Numbered from the stretch's first letter, positions 15,317 to 23,245 are shown. The stretch: 64,000 nt of DNA from CAKSHC01 sp045595395 (GCA_045595395.1 JAZOAH010000028.1:124001-188000), one strand, 5' to 3'. The notes: generated by a model not told the origin, from the sequence alone. Numbers and translations are program-made.

Positions 15317-16990
15317 TTATCTCTGTTTGTTGGCACTGGTTTTTATTGCCTGTATCCGCCCGTCGGCGATCTCCAGCGTCCAGTCGCACAGCTCACGTGC
15401 GGCCGGCCGATGGGTCACAGCAATGCACATACGTCCCGGCAGATCACGCAGACGATGCAACACTGCCTGTTCAGTCTTTTCATCCAGCGCCGAGGTGCAC
15501 TCGTCCAGTAATAAAATGGGTGCGCCGCCCAAAACGGCACGGGCAATGGCCAGACGCTGCGACTGCCCTTCGGAAAGCCCTGCAGCGTTTTCGCCCACCG
15601 GCGTATCCAACCCCTGCGGCAGCAGCGGCAAATAATCGTCCATAGCACTGACATACACAGCCTGATCGATCTCCTCCTGTGTCGCCGTCGGCTTGACCAC
15701 CGTTAAATTCTCACGCAACGTTCCGCTCAGCAGCAGATTCCCCTGCGGGACATAGGCAAACAAGCGGCGGGTCTGTCGATCCAGCGTGATCCGTTCTCCT
15801 CCGCACTGCACATACAGGCGGCCGGACTGTGGATGAAGGATACCCAGCAGCAGCTTGAGCAGTGTACTTTTGCCAATGCCTGACGCACCGGTCACAGCGG
15901 CAAAGCCGCCGATGGGCAAGGTAAACGTAGCATCGCCAAAAACCGTATCACGATCATAGGTAAAAGTCAACTGCTCGGCACCGACCTCAGTTATGGCTGT
16001 ATAGGCAGGCAGTTGCGTGTCGGGATTCGGCTCGGGTTGGATCTGCTCCAGTTCCATCAACCGCTCGGCAGAGGCCAGCATGGCCATATACTGCGGAATG
16101 ATGCCCGACATACCAACAAAGGGCCGCTGCAACTGGCTGACCAACTGGGTAATGGCCGTCAACGCACCGACACTCAGCGTCCCGGCAAACAGCCCGAAGG
16201 CGCACCAGATCAGCGCCACGAAACCGGCGATATTCATCAAAAAACTGACAGCGGTATTGGTCAGCAACGATAGGTTTTTACGGCGCATCTGTGCCCGATA
16301 GCGCCCATCCAGCAGGTTATCGGCCCGCACCTGCATTTGGGGCGCTACATCCAGAGCCTGCACCATCAGCAGTTTTTCCAGCGTTTCCTGAAAAAATCCG
16401 GACACCCGACCATCTTCCTCGCTGACCTTTTTATGGATCTGCTTGATCTTGGGGCGCAATAGCCCCGTCACGGCCAATACGACAACACCAACCGCTACCA
16501 CGACTACGGTGAAGATGGGCTCAAGTACGGCCAGCACGGCTATTGCCGCAATCAATTTGGTGAGCATAGCGGCCGCATTGGGCAGCACGCTCAGAATTCC
16601 TTCATGAACGGTACGAACATCGTTGCCCAAGCGATTGATCAATTCACCTGTATGATACCCGGAAACCGACGCATAATCCCCTGTTGTCAAGCGAAAAAAG
16701 AGGTCTCGTTTAAGATCCCGATCAATGTCTGCTGCCAGACGGCCGTGCAGATGCCGATACACAACAGTGCACAGCAGCATGCCGATGATGATCAGCCCCT
16801 GCCACAGACAGGACTGCAAAAACCGGTGCTGATCCTGATTGAGGGCGGTGTCGATCATATTCTTACACATGAAAGCAAAGGCAACACCCAACAAAGCCGA
16901 CCCCATGTGGCTGACCGTCATGATCAGCAATCCGGGGATACGCTTGCGGATCTTGCCTGTTATCCATTGACCGGTTGTTTGTCTGTTCAT
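15317..16990 (-). CDS. ABC exporter (fused membrane and ATPase domains) of the lipoprotein-modification cluster
   Basis: From the ATG at 16988-16990 (GGAGG eight bases upstream) the product is 557 aa. An N-terminal six-helix exporter domain is followed by a nucleotide-binding domain with Walker A GASGIGKST, signature LSEGQSQR and Walker B LLLDECTSALDE. There is no N-terminal C39 peptidase domain. The start overlaps the peptidase gene by four bases, so it belongs to the same operon. It resembles the D-type exporters of lasso-peptide clusters and may export a modified product of this locus; the cargo is not known. There is no visible terminator before the glpP promoter. Confidence 0.9.
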   Translation of the reverse strand: MNRQTTGQWITGKIRKRIPGLLIMTVSHMGSALLGVAFAFMCKNMIDTALNQDQHRFLQSCLWQGLIIIGMLLCTVVYRHLHGRLAADIDRDLKRDLFFRLTTGDYASVSGYHTGELINRLGNDVRTVHEGILSVLPNAAAMLTKLIAAIAVLAVLEPIFTVVVVAVGVVVLAVTGLLRPKIKQIHKKVSEEDGRVSGFFQETLEKLLMVQALDVAPQMQVRADNLLDGRYRAQMRRKNLSLLTNTAVSFLMNIAGFVALIWCAFGLFAGTLSVGALTAITQLVSQLQRPFVGMSGIIPQYMAMLASAERLMELEQIQPEPNPDTQLPAYTAITEVGAEQLTFTYDRDTVFGDATFTLPIGGFAAVTGASGIGKSTLLKLLLGILHPQSGRLYVQCGGERITLDRQTRRLFAYVPQGNLLLSGTLRENLTVVKPTATQEEIDQAVYVSAMDDYLPLLPQGLDTPVGENAAGLSEGQSQRLAIARAVLGGAPILLLDECTSALDEKTEQAVLHRLRDLPGRMCIAVTHRPAARELCDWTLEIADGRIQAIKTSANKQR

Positions 16991-17454
16991 GTAATATGCC
17001 TCCGTAGCCAACCGATGCCGCGTCGCCAAAATCGGCGCAGACGACGGCTGCCGCACCAAAAACGGCAATAGAGCCGATAGCCGAGCGCCTTGACGCTGAC
17101 CTCTCGGCCGCCCCGATAAAAGGCGGTCACAACGGCAATCATCTGCTCATGGGTCAGATGCGGTTCGGCAACAAACTGATTATCACCCATGCAGGTATAG
17201 TCGCCGTCCGCTCGAATGATACGGTGCAGGATATAGGTGCCGTCCGTTCGCTGATACAGCGGAAGATCGTATTTGTGCAATCTTTCGGGCAGCGGCGAGA
17301 GCAGAACACTATCGATTCCCTGGCGCAGCATAGGGAGCATGCTGGTGCCGCGGGGCGAGAGCCGCACCGAACAGCCGCGGGCGAGTTGCTCACGGATGAG
17401 CGGCATCATCTGCTCAAGCGGCAGTTCACGCTCATGCAAGCAGTCCATGTTCAT
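16987..17454 (-). CDS. S24/S26-like peptidase with Ser-His type active site
   Basis: The product is about 155 aa. The motif GTSMLPML carries the candidate serine nucleophile. The segment ILHRII has a His where bacterial type I signal peptidases have Lys, as in the SipW/eukaryotic type; a GDNQ motif follows. The C-terminus is rich in Arg, Trp and Phe and may lie on the membrane, but no clear transmembrane helix is seen. The start is uncertain: ATGs at 17454 and 17448 and a TTG at 17469 are all inside the end of the PqqD gene, with no clear ribosome site. Translation is probably coupled. A role in maturing the exported product is inferred. Confidence 0.75.
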   Translation of the reverse strand: MNMDCLHERELPLEQMMPLIREQLARGCSVRLSPRGTSMLPMLRQGIDSVLLSPLPERLHKYDLPLYQRTDGTYILHRIIRADGDYTCMGDNQFVAEPHLTHEQMIAVVTAFYRGGREVSVKALGYRLYCRFWCGSRRLRRFWRRGIGWLRRHIT

Positions 17455-17692
17455 CGAGCTTGGCCACAAAATTTGCTACATGTTTTTCGGCATCCTGCGC
17501 CGAAACCTCATATTCCTGCGTCAGCGCCTCCACCAGTTCCGCCGGCTCAGCGCCCTTCTCCAGGCGAGTCCACAGAAAGCGGCCGGTGTCGTTCAGCGTG
17601 ATCATCATATTCAGATCCAGGGTGTCCCCCGACGGGATGACTACAATATCCCCCGCCACCTCACGCAGGACAAATCCTTCTTTCAGTTTCAT
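17432..17692 (-). CDS. PqqD-like peptide-recognition protein
   Basis: The product is 86 aa from the ATG overlapping the kinase stop codon by four bases. The pattern is that of PqqD: a beta-rich N-terminus, LNDTGRFLW, then a helical C-terminus with VEALTQEYEV and a final LDEHGLL. PqqD-like domains bind leader parts of precursor peptides in many ribosomal-peptide pathways. Its presence next to a kinase-like gene and an exporter implies that some peptide or protein of this cluster is modified. No separate short precursor peptide was found. The upstream lipoproteins are the only visible candidates. Confidence 0.85.
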   Translation of the reverse strand: MKLKEGFVLREVAGDIVVIPSGDTLDLNMMITLNDTGRFLWTRLEKGAEPAELVEALTQEYEVSAQDAEKHVANFVAKLDEHGLLA

Positions 17693-18399
17693 GCGTTTGC
17701 GTCCTTTCCTTTGCTCATAGCCGCATAGGCAACCTGTGCCGCCTGCGGCTCTTTGTTGCATGCCAAATGCCAGATCGGAACCTCACAGATCAGCCGATCA
17801 AGCAAGTTCAGTAATTGAATGCGGAATTCCTGGGCACGAGGCCGATTGAGTTGCTTGAAAAGGGCCTGAATGGCTGCCGTACCGCCAAAAGGCTCAATGC
17901 TGTTCTCCGCAGCGCGGGTCAGGCAGGCGATCCCCGCCACGGGCACGCGCGCATCGATACTGATATCGTGCTTGCCGCTCCAGGGCGTCCCGTAAGCATA
18001 CCACACGCCATCCTCCCGGCGCAGGGCCGGCTTATCGTCATTCAAAATATAGGCTCGTTCACCAAAGGCATCCAGCCACAGTCCGGTGTGTGTCGATTTC
18101 CCGACACCCGAATCGGCAGTGAACAGATAGGCTTTACCGTCGACCACAACGGCTGAGGAATGGAGCATCATGCCGTCAAAGTCGAGCAGTTTTTTATAAA
18201 AATCGGCAGCGGTCGACATATATTCGCCGCTATTGTCATCAAAACCCGGATGCTTATGCTTGACCTGTTGCCAATGCGAGACCACACGCATATCGACAGA
18301 GTCACAGGCTTGGCAACGGTATTTGGCTGCCCGCTTCTCGGTGATACCGAAGGTGTCCATCACAACGGTCAATCCGGCAATTTTATAGTATTGATCCAT
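17689..18399 (-). CDS. HPr-kinase-like ATP-binding protein
   Basis: The 236-aa protein has the C-terminal fold pattern of HPr kinase/phosphorylase: LHSSAVVVDGKAYLF, then the P-loop DSGVGKST near residue 95, then NDDKPAL and TPWSGK. It lacks the HPrK N-terminal domain, and there is no ptsH nearby. Proteins of this type occur in Bacillales lasso-peptide clusters, where they phosphorylate a serine of the peptide. Two Ser-rich lipoproteins are encoded directly upstream and overlap by one base (TAATG). They are the natural candidate substrates, which is an inference. Confidence 0.82.
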   Translation of the reverse strand: MDQYYKIAGLTVVMDTFGITEKRAAKYRCQACDSVDMRVVSHWQQVKHKHPGFDDNSGEYMSTAADFYKKLLDFDGMMLHSSAVVVDGKAYLFTADSGVGKSTHTGLWLDAFGERAYILNDDKPALRREDGVWYAYGTPWSGKHDISIDARVPVAGIACLTRAAENSIEPFGGTAAIQALFKQLNRPRAQEFRIQLLNLLDRLICEVPIWHLACNKEPQAAQVAYAAMSKGKDANA

Positions 18400-18995
18400 T
18401 ATTGCATATAATCGCCGATATTGAAATCGCCGTCTCCCCCAACCTGGATCGAGTCCTGATTGTCATTGTAGTCTTTCTTGGCAGCGTTAAGCCAAGCAAA
18501 AAACTCTTCCGGGTTATCATAGGTCTCAAAATAAGCCTGCTGATCCGCCGGGCTCATCGATATGTATTTTGCATAGGTCATAACGCCATCGTCGTTGGCG
18601 GAAGAAGAAGAACTGCCGCTCGACTGAGAGCCCGACTGGGAGCCCGACTGCGAGCCCGACTGGGAGCCCGACTGGGGGCCCGACTGGGAGCCCGACTGCG
18701 AGCCCGACTGTGAGCCCGACTGTGAGCCCGACTGGGAGCCCGACTGTGAGCCCGACTGTGAGCCCGACTGCGAGCCTGACTGAGAGCTGCTGCCTGATGC
18801 CTGGCCGGAGCTCTGCCCACTTGAATTGCTGCCCACGAAATTGAGGTCATCCCACTCTTCAACGCCGTTTCCGGGCCGCAACGATTGCTGACCGGAGGTT
18901 GTTCCGTCCAACTTCTTGCTGCAACCGCCCAAAACCAAAGCCAGTATCATTAAGACGGCTAACAAGCCTGCCAAAAACTTTTTATTCATGATCAT
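18399..18995 (-). CDS. Ser-Gln-Ser-Gly repeat lipoprotein (second of two)
   Basis: The 198-aa product has a lipoprotein signal with lipobox LGGC (Cys near residue 25). Next comes a Ser/Gly-rich linker with about 14 tandem QSG units and a 60-residue acidic C-terminal domain (ISMSPADQQAYFET, then NAAKKDYNDNQ, ending IGDYMQ). The C-terminal domain is shared with the neighbouring gene. The mature protein should be anchored outside the membrane, with the repeat as a flexible stalk. It is translationally coupled to the kinase-like gene. The ATG at 18989 is an alternative start. I do not know a named family function. Confidence 0.85.
   Translation of the reverse strand: MIMNKKFLAGLLAVLMILALVLGGCSKKLDGTTSGQQSLRPGNGVEEWDDLNFVGSNSSGQSSGQASGSSSQSGSQSGSQSGSQSGSQSGSQSGSQSGSQSGSQSGPQSGSQSGSQSGSQSGSQSSGSSSSSANDDGVMTYAKYISMSPADQQAYFETYDNPEEFFAWLNAAKKDYNDNQDSIQVGGDGDFNIGDYMQ
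18619..18786 (-). repeat. 12-bp tandem repeat coding for (Q-S-G-S)n
   Basis: About 14 tandem copies of a 12-base unit (GAGCCCGACTGG on the plus strand, varying mainly at the last base) lie within the lipoprotein gene. The unit length keeps the reading frame. Copy number could change by slippage without a frameshift. One unit encodes Pro instead of Ser. Confidence 0.9.
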
Positions 18996-19018
18996 ATCGC
19001 CCTTTCGCCCAATTTCTT

Positions 19019-19540
19019 TTATTGGATGTAATCGGGGAGATAGATATCATTGTCGCCCTCGATCTTAATGTGACCGTTATTGGCTTCATATTCGTCCTTG
19101 GCAGCGTCACGCCAAGCCTTGAACTCTTTCATGGAGGCAAAGGTCTCGCAGTATGCTTGTCGTTCCTGCGGCGACATGGCAAGATATTCCTCATAGGACA
19201 GGCCGTATTCTTCCTTGCCGGAAGCAGAAACACTGCCGGATGCGGAACTGCTGTTCGACTGCGAGTTCGACGTAGAACTCAACTTAGAACTCGACTGCGA
19301 GGTCGACGTAGAATTCGAATGAGATCCCGACTGGGAGCCGGACTGAGACTGCGATTGGGACGCAGATGCGGAGTTACTGATGACGGGATCCATGTCATCC
19401 CAATCCTCTACGCCGATGACGGGCACCGAAGATTGCTGATCGGACGAGGATTCGCTCGAGCGATTGGCGCAGCCGGCCAAAACAAGAGCCAAGACCATCA
19501 GAATAGCCAATAGGGCCGCTAAAAACTTCTTATTCATCAT
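19019..19540 (-). CDS. Serine-rich lipoprotein (first of two)
   Basis: The product is about 173 aa. The start is at the ATG at 19538-19540 or the next codon, seven bases or so after AAAGGA; the ATG at 19546 is too close to that site. A signal peptide ends in the classic lipobox LAGC. A Ser/Gln/Thr-rich linker without perfect repeats follows. The C-terminal domain (YLAMSPQERQAYCET, then DAAKDEYEANN, ending LPDYIQ) matches the downstream paralogue in spacing and residues. The pair looks like a local duplication whose linkers diverged. It is the first gene after the cluster promoter. Confidence 0.85.
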   Translation of the reverse strand: MMNKKFLAALLAILMVLALVLAGCANRSSESSSDQQSSVPVIGVEDWDDMDPVISNSASASQSQSQSGSQSGSHSNSTSTSQSSSKLSSTSNSQSNSSSASGSVSASGKEEYGLSYEEYLAMSPQERQAYCETFASMKEFKAWRDAAKDEYEANNGHIKIEGDNDIYLPDYIQ

Positions 19541-19575
19541 TATCATGTCCTTTCTTGCCTATTTCTCTAACTTAA

Positions 19576-19605
19576 AGTATATACTTGAAGAGATAACTCT
19601 GTCAA
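19576..19605 (-). promoter_or_regulatory. SigA-type promoter of the lipoprotein-modification operon
   Basis: TTGACA (19600-19605) and TATACT (19576-19581) are separated by 18 bases on the minus strand. It lies just after the stop of the nucleotidyltransferase gene and faces the two lipoproteins, kinase-like, PqqD, peptidase and exporter genes, all of which overlap or nearly abut. Confidence 0.7.
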
Positions 19606-19616
19606 GTCATTTGCCG

Positions 19617-20783
19617 TTAATCGTCAAAATGATAAGCCAGTCCGACCGCATGCATATTCTTTTCAAAGACGGACAAGTCTTCTTCGTTTAATATTGTCAT
19701 TTCCTGCATGCGCCGTCCGATATTTTTGCGGCGATGGAGCAAAATATCAAACCAGCGAACCACCCAACAGGCCGGCAGTAGCCACCGATGCTTGACCAAC
19801 ACCCGATACCGGCCCTCCATCGACACGGCAGTAGGAAAGAGCAAGCGCAGGGCGTTGTGGCTTTTGGCCGAATGGTCAGACGCTTTATATTTTACGCCCG
19901 TTGACAGTACCGTGTTTTCATATGTACCCCAACTGCCGCTGTCAAAAATGAACTGACCCAGCAGTTGCGTGACCGCATCTTCCGGCCCATCCTCAAACCA
20001 AGCCGCAAGGGTGCGAATCGTGTTACGATAAAAATCACGCAGATGCAACTTGTCTAACTCGGCCTCGACATAATCCTCTTTCATGGTCGAATACGCACGG
20101 CGATAGACCCAAAGATCAATGACCTGCCGAAGACCGATGCCGCCCAGCCGATAATGTTTGGCATAATGAACAAAGATATAAATATATTCATCCTCCGGCG
20201 ACAGTTCGTAACGATGCCCCTTTTTGAGTCGAGGCCGCGCCCAGCCGTCACCGAAATAGGAATACAGGTCCTTGGATTCTTTGGGAATGGGGCGCTTGTG
20301 CAACTCCAGATAGAGATCGTCGCAACTCCAGGTATAGGTGTGATCGGCACCGGGCTCTTGTTTATAGCCAAACTTTGTCACGATCTTTTTCACCGACGGA
20401 TACTGACGGTCACGAATGAGTATATCGGCGTCGCCCATGCGGCGCAGTTCATGCCGTGGATACAGTTGCTTGAGATTGCAGCCCTTCATGGGCATATAAT
20501 CAATCTTCTGTTCTTCGAAAGCTGCACAAAGGGCATCGACCGCCCGCTGCTGCCTTTCGCTGCGGCGCAGATCCAGACAATAGCTGCGAAACAGCTGTTG
20601 CATGACCGGCTGTGTCTTGTTCACCCCGCAACGCACTGCCCCTTCAAAGACCAGGCTTGGGATCTGATGGCGCAGGATCTGCTGATAAGCCTCTTCCATG
20701 GAGAAATCGGCAGGGAGTGGCAGTGCTTCTCCGGTAATGGCTGCTCGCACTAATGTAAGGATGCCTTTTTGTTGTTGATCCAT
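19617..20783 (-). CDS. NTP_transf_5 nucleotidyltransferase-like protein
   Basis: The product is 388 aa from the ATG at 20781-20783, nine bases after AAAAGGAG. It matches the 'uncharacterised nucleotidyltransferase' family: KGCNLKQLYP followed by the polymerase-beta-like motif MGDADILI near residue 118-125, then LELHKRP. Family members occur in Bacillales lasso-peptide clusters together with the HPrK-like kinase, where a sugar or nucleotidyl tailoring role has been suggested. Here it lies directly upstream of the operon with the kinase-like gene. It has almost no room for its own promoter behind the tRNA-Gln terminator. Confidence 0.82.
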   Translation of the reverse strand: MDQQQKGILTLVRAAITGEALPLPADFSMEEAYQQILRHQIPSLVFEGAVRCGVNKTQPVMQQLFRSYCLDLRRSERQQRAVDALCAAFEEQKIDYMPMKGCNLKQLYPRHELRRMGDADILIRDRQYPSVKKIVTKFGYKQEPGADHTYTWSCDDLYLELHKRPIPKESKDLYSYFGDGWARPRLKKGHRYELSPEDEYIYIFVHYAKHYRLGGIGLRQVIDLWVYRRAYSTMKEDYVEAELDKLHLRDFYRNTIRTLAAWFEDGPEDAVTQLLGQFIFDSGSWGTYENTVLSTGVKYKASDHSAKSHNALRLLFPTAVSMEGRYRVLVKHRWLLPACWVVRWFDILLHRRKNIGRRMQEMTILNEEDLSVFEKNMHAVGLAYHFDD

Positions 20784-20810
20784 CGTCGACATCTCCTTTT
20801 CTCAAGATAA

Positions 20811-20840
20811 AAGATAAAGCCCCCATGCCGGGGGCTTTAT
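20811..20840 (-). terminator. Terminator after tRNA-Gln
   Basis: A perfect 11-base inverted repeat (20814-20824 and 20830-20840, ATAAAGCCCCC type) has a five-base loop and is followed on the minus strand by CTTTTATCTT. It sits between tRNA-Gln and the nucleotidyltransferase gene. Confidence 0.8.
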
Positions 20841-20844
20841 GGTT

Positions 20845-20919
20845 TGGCAGGAGTGGCGGGATTTGAACCCACGAATGACGGAGTCAAAGTCCGTTGCCTT
20901 ACCGCTTGGCTACACCCCT
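20845..20919 (-). tRNA. tRNA-Gln (anticodon TTG)
   Basis: The cloverleaf is complete: acceptor AGGGGTG pairs with CACTCCT (one G-T pair), the D arm is GCC/GGC, the anticodon stem is ACGGA/TCCGT with loop CTTTGAC, and the T arm has TTCAAAT. The discriminator is G and CCA is encoded. The anticodon UUG reads glutamine codons. Confidence 0.95.
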
Positions 20920-20933
20920 ATCCGTGCCGTTAT

Positions 20934-20962
20934 ATGATACCAATTTCCTGCCCGTTTGTCAA
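20934..20962 (-). promoter_or_regulatory. Promoter of tRNA-Gln
   Basis: TTGACA (20957-20962) and TATCAT (20934-20939) have a 17-base spacer on the minus strand, 15 bases before the tRNA. The -35 box directly follows the ftsZ terminator. Confidence 0.75.
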
Positions 20963-20998
20963 CAAAAAAATGCCCCGTCTTCAAAAAAGACGGAGCAT
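20963..20998 (-). terminator. Terminator of the dcw operon after ftsZ
   Basis: Twelve-base arms (20970-20981 and 20987-20998) with one mismatch are followed on the minus strand by seven T. It lies a few bases after the ftsZ stop. Confidence 0.88.
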
Positions 20999-21004
20999 GT
21001 CCAT

Positions 21005-22090
21005 TTATTTGTTAGAGCCGGTAGCACCGTTGATCAGGTCAAGCAAGTCCTTGGTATCCTTATCGGTATCCTCATGTTTCTTAGCTGTGGGGATCAAAGA
21101 AGCCAGTTTGCCGAACTTTTCATCGTCGACATTGCCATAGTCAAAGCCGGTGGCGATGACGGTGACACTCATCTCATCTTCCAGCGTTTCGTCGATATTA
21201 GCACCCCAAATAATATTGGCTTCGGGGTTGACCTCACGCTTGACGATATCGGAAGCCAGCTCGACCTCTTCGAGGGTGATATCAGCACTGCCGGTGATGT
21301 TGAGGATAACGCCCTTAGCGCCGGCGATCGAAGTTTCGAGCAGCGGGCTTTCGATGGCCATACGGGTTGCATCCTCGGCCTTGGTCTTGCCCTGAGCACG
21401 GCCGGTACCCATATGGGCATAGCCGGCATCACGCATGGTCTTACATACGTCGGCAAAGTCCACGTTAACAATACCCGACACCTGAATCAGATCGGATACG
21501 CCCTGCACACCCTGGCGCAGCACATCATCGGCAATCTGGAAGGCGTTGAGCATGGTGATCTTCTGATCTACCACATATTTGAGTCTGTCGTTAGGAACAA
21601 CGACCAGCGAGTCTACGCAGGGACGGAGATTTTCAATGCCGTGTTCGGCTGTACGAAGTTTGAAAGCACCTTCAAAGCCGAAGGGTTTGGTCACGATACC
21701 GACGGTGAGGATGCCACGCTTTTTCGCAATATCGGCAACAATAGGAGCCGCACCCGTTCCGGTGCCGCCGCCCATGCCGGCAGTAATAAAGACCATGTCG
21801 GTACCCGACAGCGCTTCCTCGATCAGTTCGCGACTTTCCTCGGCAGCAGCTCGTCCCACTTCGGGATCGCTGCCGGCGCCCTGACCCTTGCAAAGCTTTT
21901 CGCCGATCTGCACCTTATGGGTGGCAGCCGACTTCTGCAGGACGGCAAGGTCGGTATTGACGGCAACAAATTCCACGCCCTGAACCCCTGCCTCACGCAT
22001 ACGGTTGACTGCGTTGCAGCCGGCACCGCCGACACCAACGATCTTTATATTGGCAATACGATTCTGTTCATCAGCTATCTGAAACGGCAT
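21005..22090 (-). CDS. ftsZ: Cell division protein FtsZ
   Basis: FtsZ is the tubulin-like GTPase that forms the division ring. I start at the ATG with AAGGAG nine bases upstream (MPFQIADEQ), giving 361 aa. The GTP signature GGGTGTGAAP, the N-terminal GVGGAGCNAVNRM and the T7-loop region are intact. The C-terminal tail is short, and after an acidic Lys/Asp stretch it ends DLLDLINGATGSNK. I do not see the usual DIPxFLR-like peptide that binds FtsA and SepF. It is the last gene of the dcw operon. ftsA is not present beside it. Confidence 0.97.
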   Translation of the reverse strand: MPFQIADEQNRIANIKIVGVGGAGCNAVNRMREAGVQGVEFVAVNTDLAVLQKSAATHKVQIGEKLCKGQGAGSDPEVGRAAAEESRELIEEALSGTDMVFITAGMGGGTGTGAAPIVADIAKKRGILTVGIVTKPFGFEGAFKLRTAEHGIENLRPCVDSLVVVPNDRLKYVVDQKITMLNAFQIADDVLRQGVQGVSDLIQVSGIVNVDFADVCKTMRDAGYAHMGTGRAQGKTKAEDATRMAIESPLLETSIAGAKGVILNITGSADITLEEVELASDIVKREVNPEANIIWGANIDETLEDEMSVTVIATGFDYGNVDDEKFGKLASLIPTAKKHEDTDKDTKDLLDLINGATGSNK

Positions 22091-22186
22091 ATCTGTATTC
22101 TCCTTAACATATTCTTTTTCTATTTTATAATTATTTTGACGAGAATTCAATAGTCAATCTTAAATTTTTACCGTTTTTTGAAAACT

Positions 22187-23245
22187 TTATTCATATTGAG
22201 GGCGATAGTAGACCTTATTTGCGTCGGATGCATCGATCGTAGCCGTCACATCGGCAGGATTTTCCTCCAACACCTTAAGGATCATTTGCAGTTTACTGTC
22301 CAGTTTTTCAGTATCTCCCAATTCGCAGGTGAAAAATTGGCCGTAGCAGAAGTAGATGTCGTATCGCTTTTCCACATTCAATTCCACCGTGTCCTCTAAC
22401 AGGCCGTACCGATCCAGCGCCAACATGACCGAAGCGATCAATTCAGCCGATTCAACATTTTCAAACACAGCCGTCGAACCCGGCTCATATTGGCTCACAG
22501 CGCAACCCGACAACAGCACCAGATCCAGCGGCTGCACCGCCGTGACCTCCAACACCTTAGAGTCGGCATCCAGCACGACATAGTCGCCGCCGATCGGCAC
22601 AACGCCCACCGGCTCAGCTTCCACCACCTCGATCACGATTTTGTTCATCAGCACCCGTCGTATATTCACCGACTTGATGCGAGGCAATTCCTTGGTCAAT
22701 CGCTGTTCGATCTTGGCCATATTGGTGCGGAACATATTATCCTGCAGTTGGATACCGGTCGCACTGATAATGCGCTGCTCCGAATAATAGTTCTCGCCCT
22801 CGACCTCGATCTGAGCAATATGAAACAATACTGTCAGCGACAGCACACCGAAAACGATCAGCATCACGGCGATCAGAATCGAGTAGAACAATATATTGCG
22901 TCTGCGTCTTTTGCTATCCGACATGGGGACACTGCGGTAATTCTCAATGGTTTCACGCATGCGCTCGGCCGTGTCGCCCCGCCGCATACGGGCCACCTCA
23001 CGAGCCTGCTCTTTGCGCAACTGTTCCTTGGTTTTGGCCGGCACCTTCTTTTTAGGCGCACCGATCCCGAGAAACCGGCGTTTGGGCTTGCTCTTTTTGA
23101 CTACCTGTTTTTTGACCTTCGTCTTTTTCGACGATGACGATGCAGGAGCAACAGGGCCCGTTTTCCCATGATAGGCATCAACAATGGCCTGCAGCTGCTC
23201 CTGCGATCTTTTTTTATTCTGTTGCTGTCTTTCGCTCAGCTTCAT
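22187..23245 (-). CDS. ftsQ: Cell division protein FtsQ/DivIB
   Basis: The 352-aa product starts at an ATG inside the end of murA (32-base overlap, AAAAGGGA upstream). A long Lys/Arg-rich cytoplasmic region of about 115 residues comes first, followed by one transmembrane helix (ILFYSILIAVMLIVFGVLSL). Then comes a POTRA-type domain (IAQIEVEGENYYSEQRI) and a beta domain. FtsQ/DivIB links early and late division proteins outside the membrane with FtsL and FtsB-like partners. The cytoplasmic tail is longer than in many homologues and carries a KKKVPAKTKEQ-rich region. Confidence 0.88.
   Translation of the reverse strand: MKLSERQQQNKKRSQEQLQAIVDAYHGKTGPVAPASSSSKKTKVKKQVVKKSKPKRRFLGIGAPKKKVPAKTKEQLRKEQAREVARMRRGDTAERMRETIENYRSVPMSDSKRRRRNILFYSILIAVMLIVFGVLSLTVLFHIAQIEVEGENYYSEQRIISATGIQLQDNMFRTNMAKIEQRLTKELPRIKSVNIRRVLMNKIVIEVVEAEPVGVVPIGGDYVVLDADSKVLEVTAVQPLDLVLLSGCAVSQYEPGSTAVFENVESAELIASVMLALDRYGLLEDTVELNVEKRYDIYFCYGQFFTCELGDTEKLDSKLQMILKVLEENPADVTATIDASDANKVYYRPQYE

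Noticed and set aside
18619..18786. Possible CRISPR array or non-coding satellite
   Set aside because: The 12-base units have no spacers, keep the reading frame and code for a Ser-Gln-Ser-Gly stalk within a lipoprotein.
15317..20783. A standard lasso-peptide cluster
   Set aside because: There is no asparagine-synthetase-like cyclase, no transglutaminase-like B2 protease and no short precursor gene. Only the tailoring-type genes are present.
20845..20919. tRNA-Gln as an attachment site for an integrated element
   Set aside because: There is no integrase, no duplicated tRNA end and no base-composition break nearby. The flanks are a core dcw operon and a chromosomal-looking cluster.
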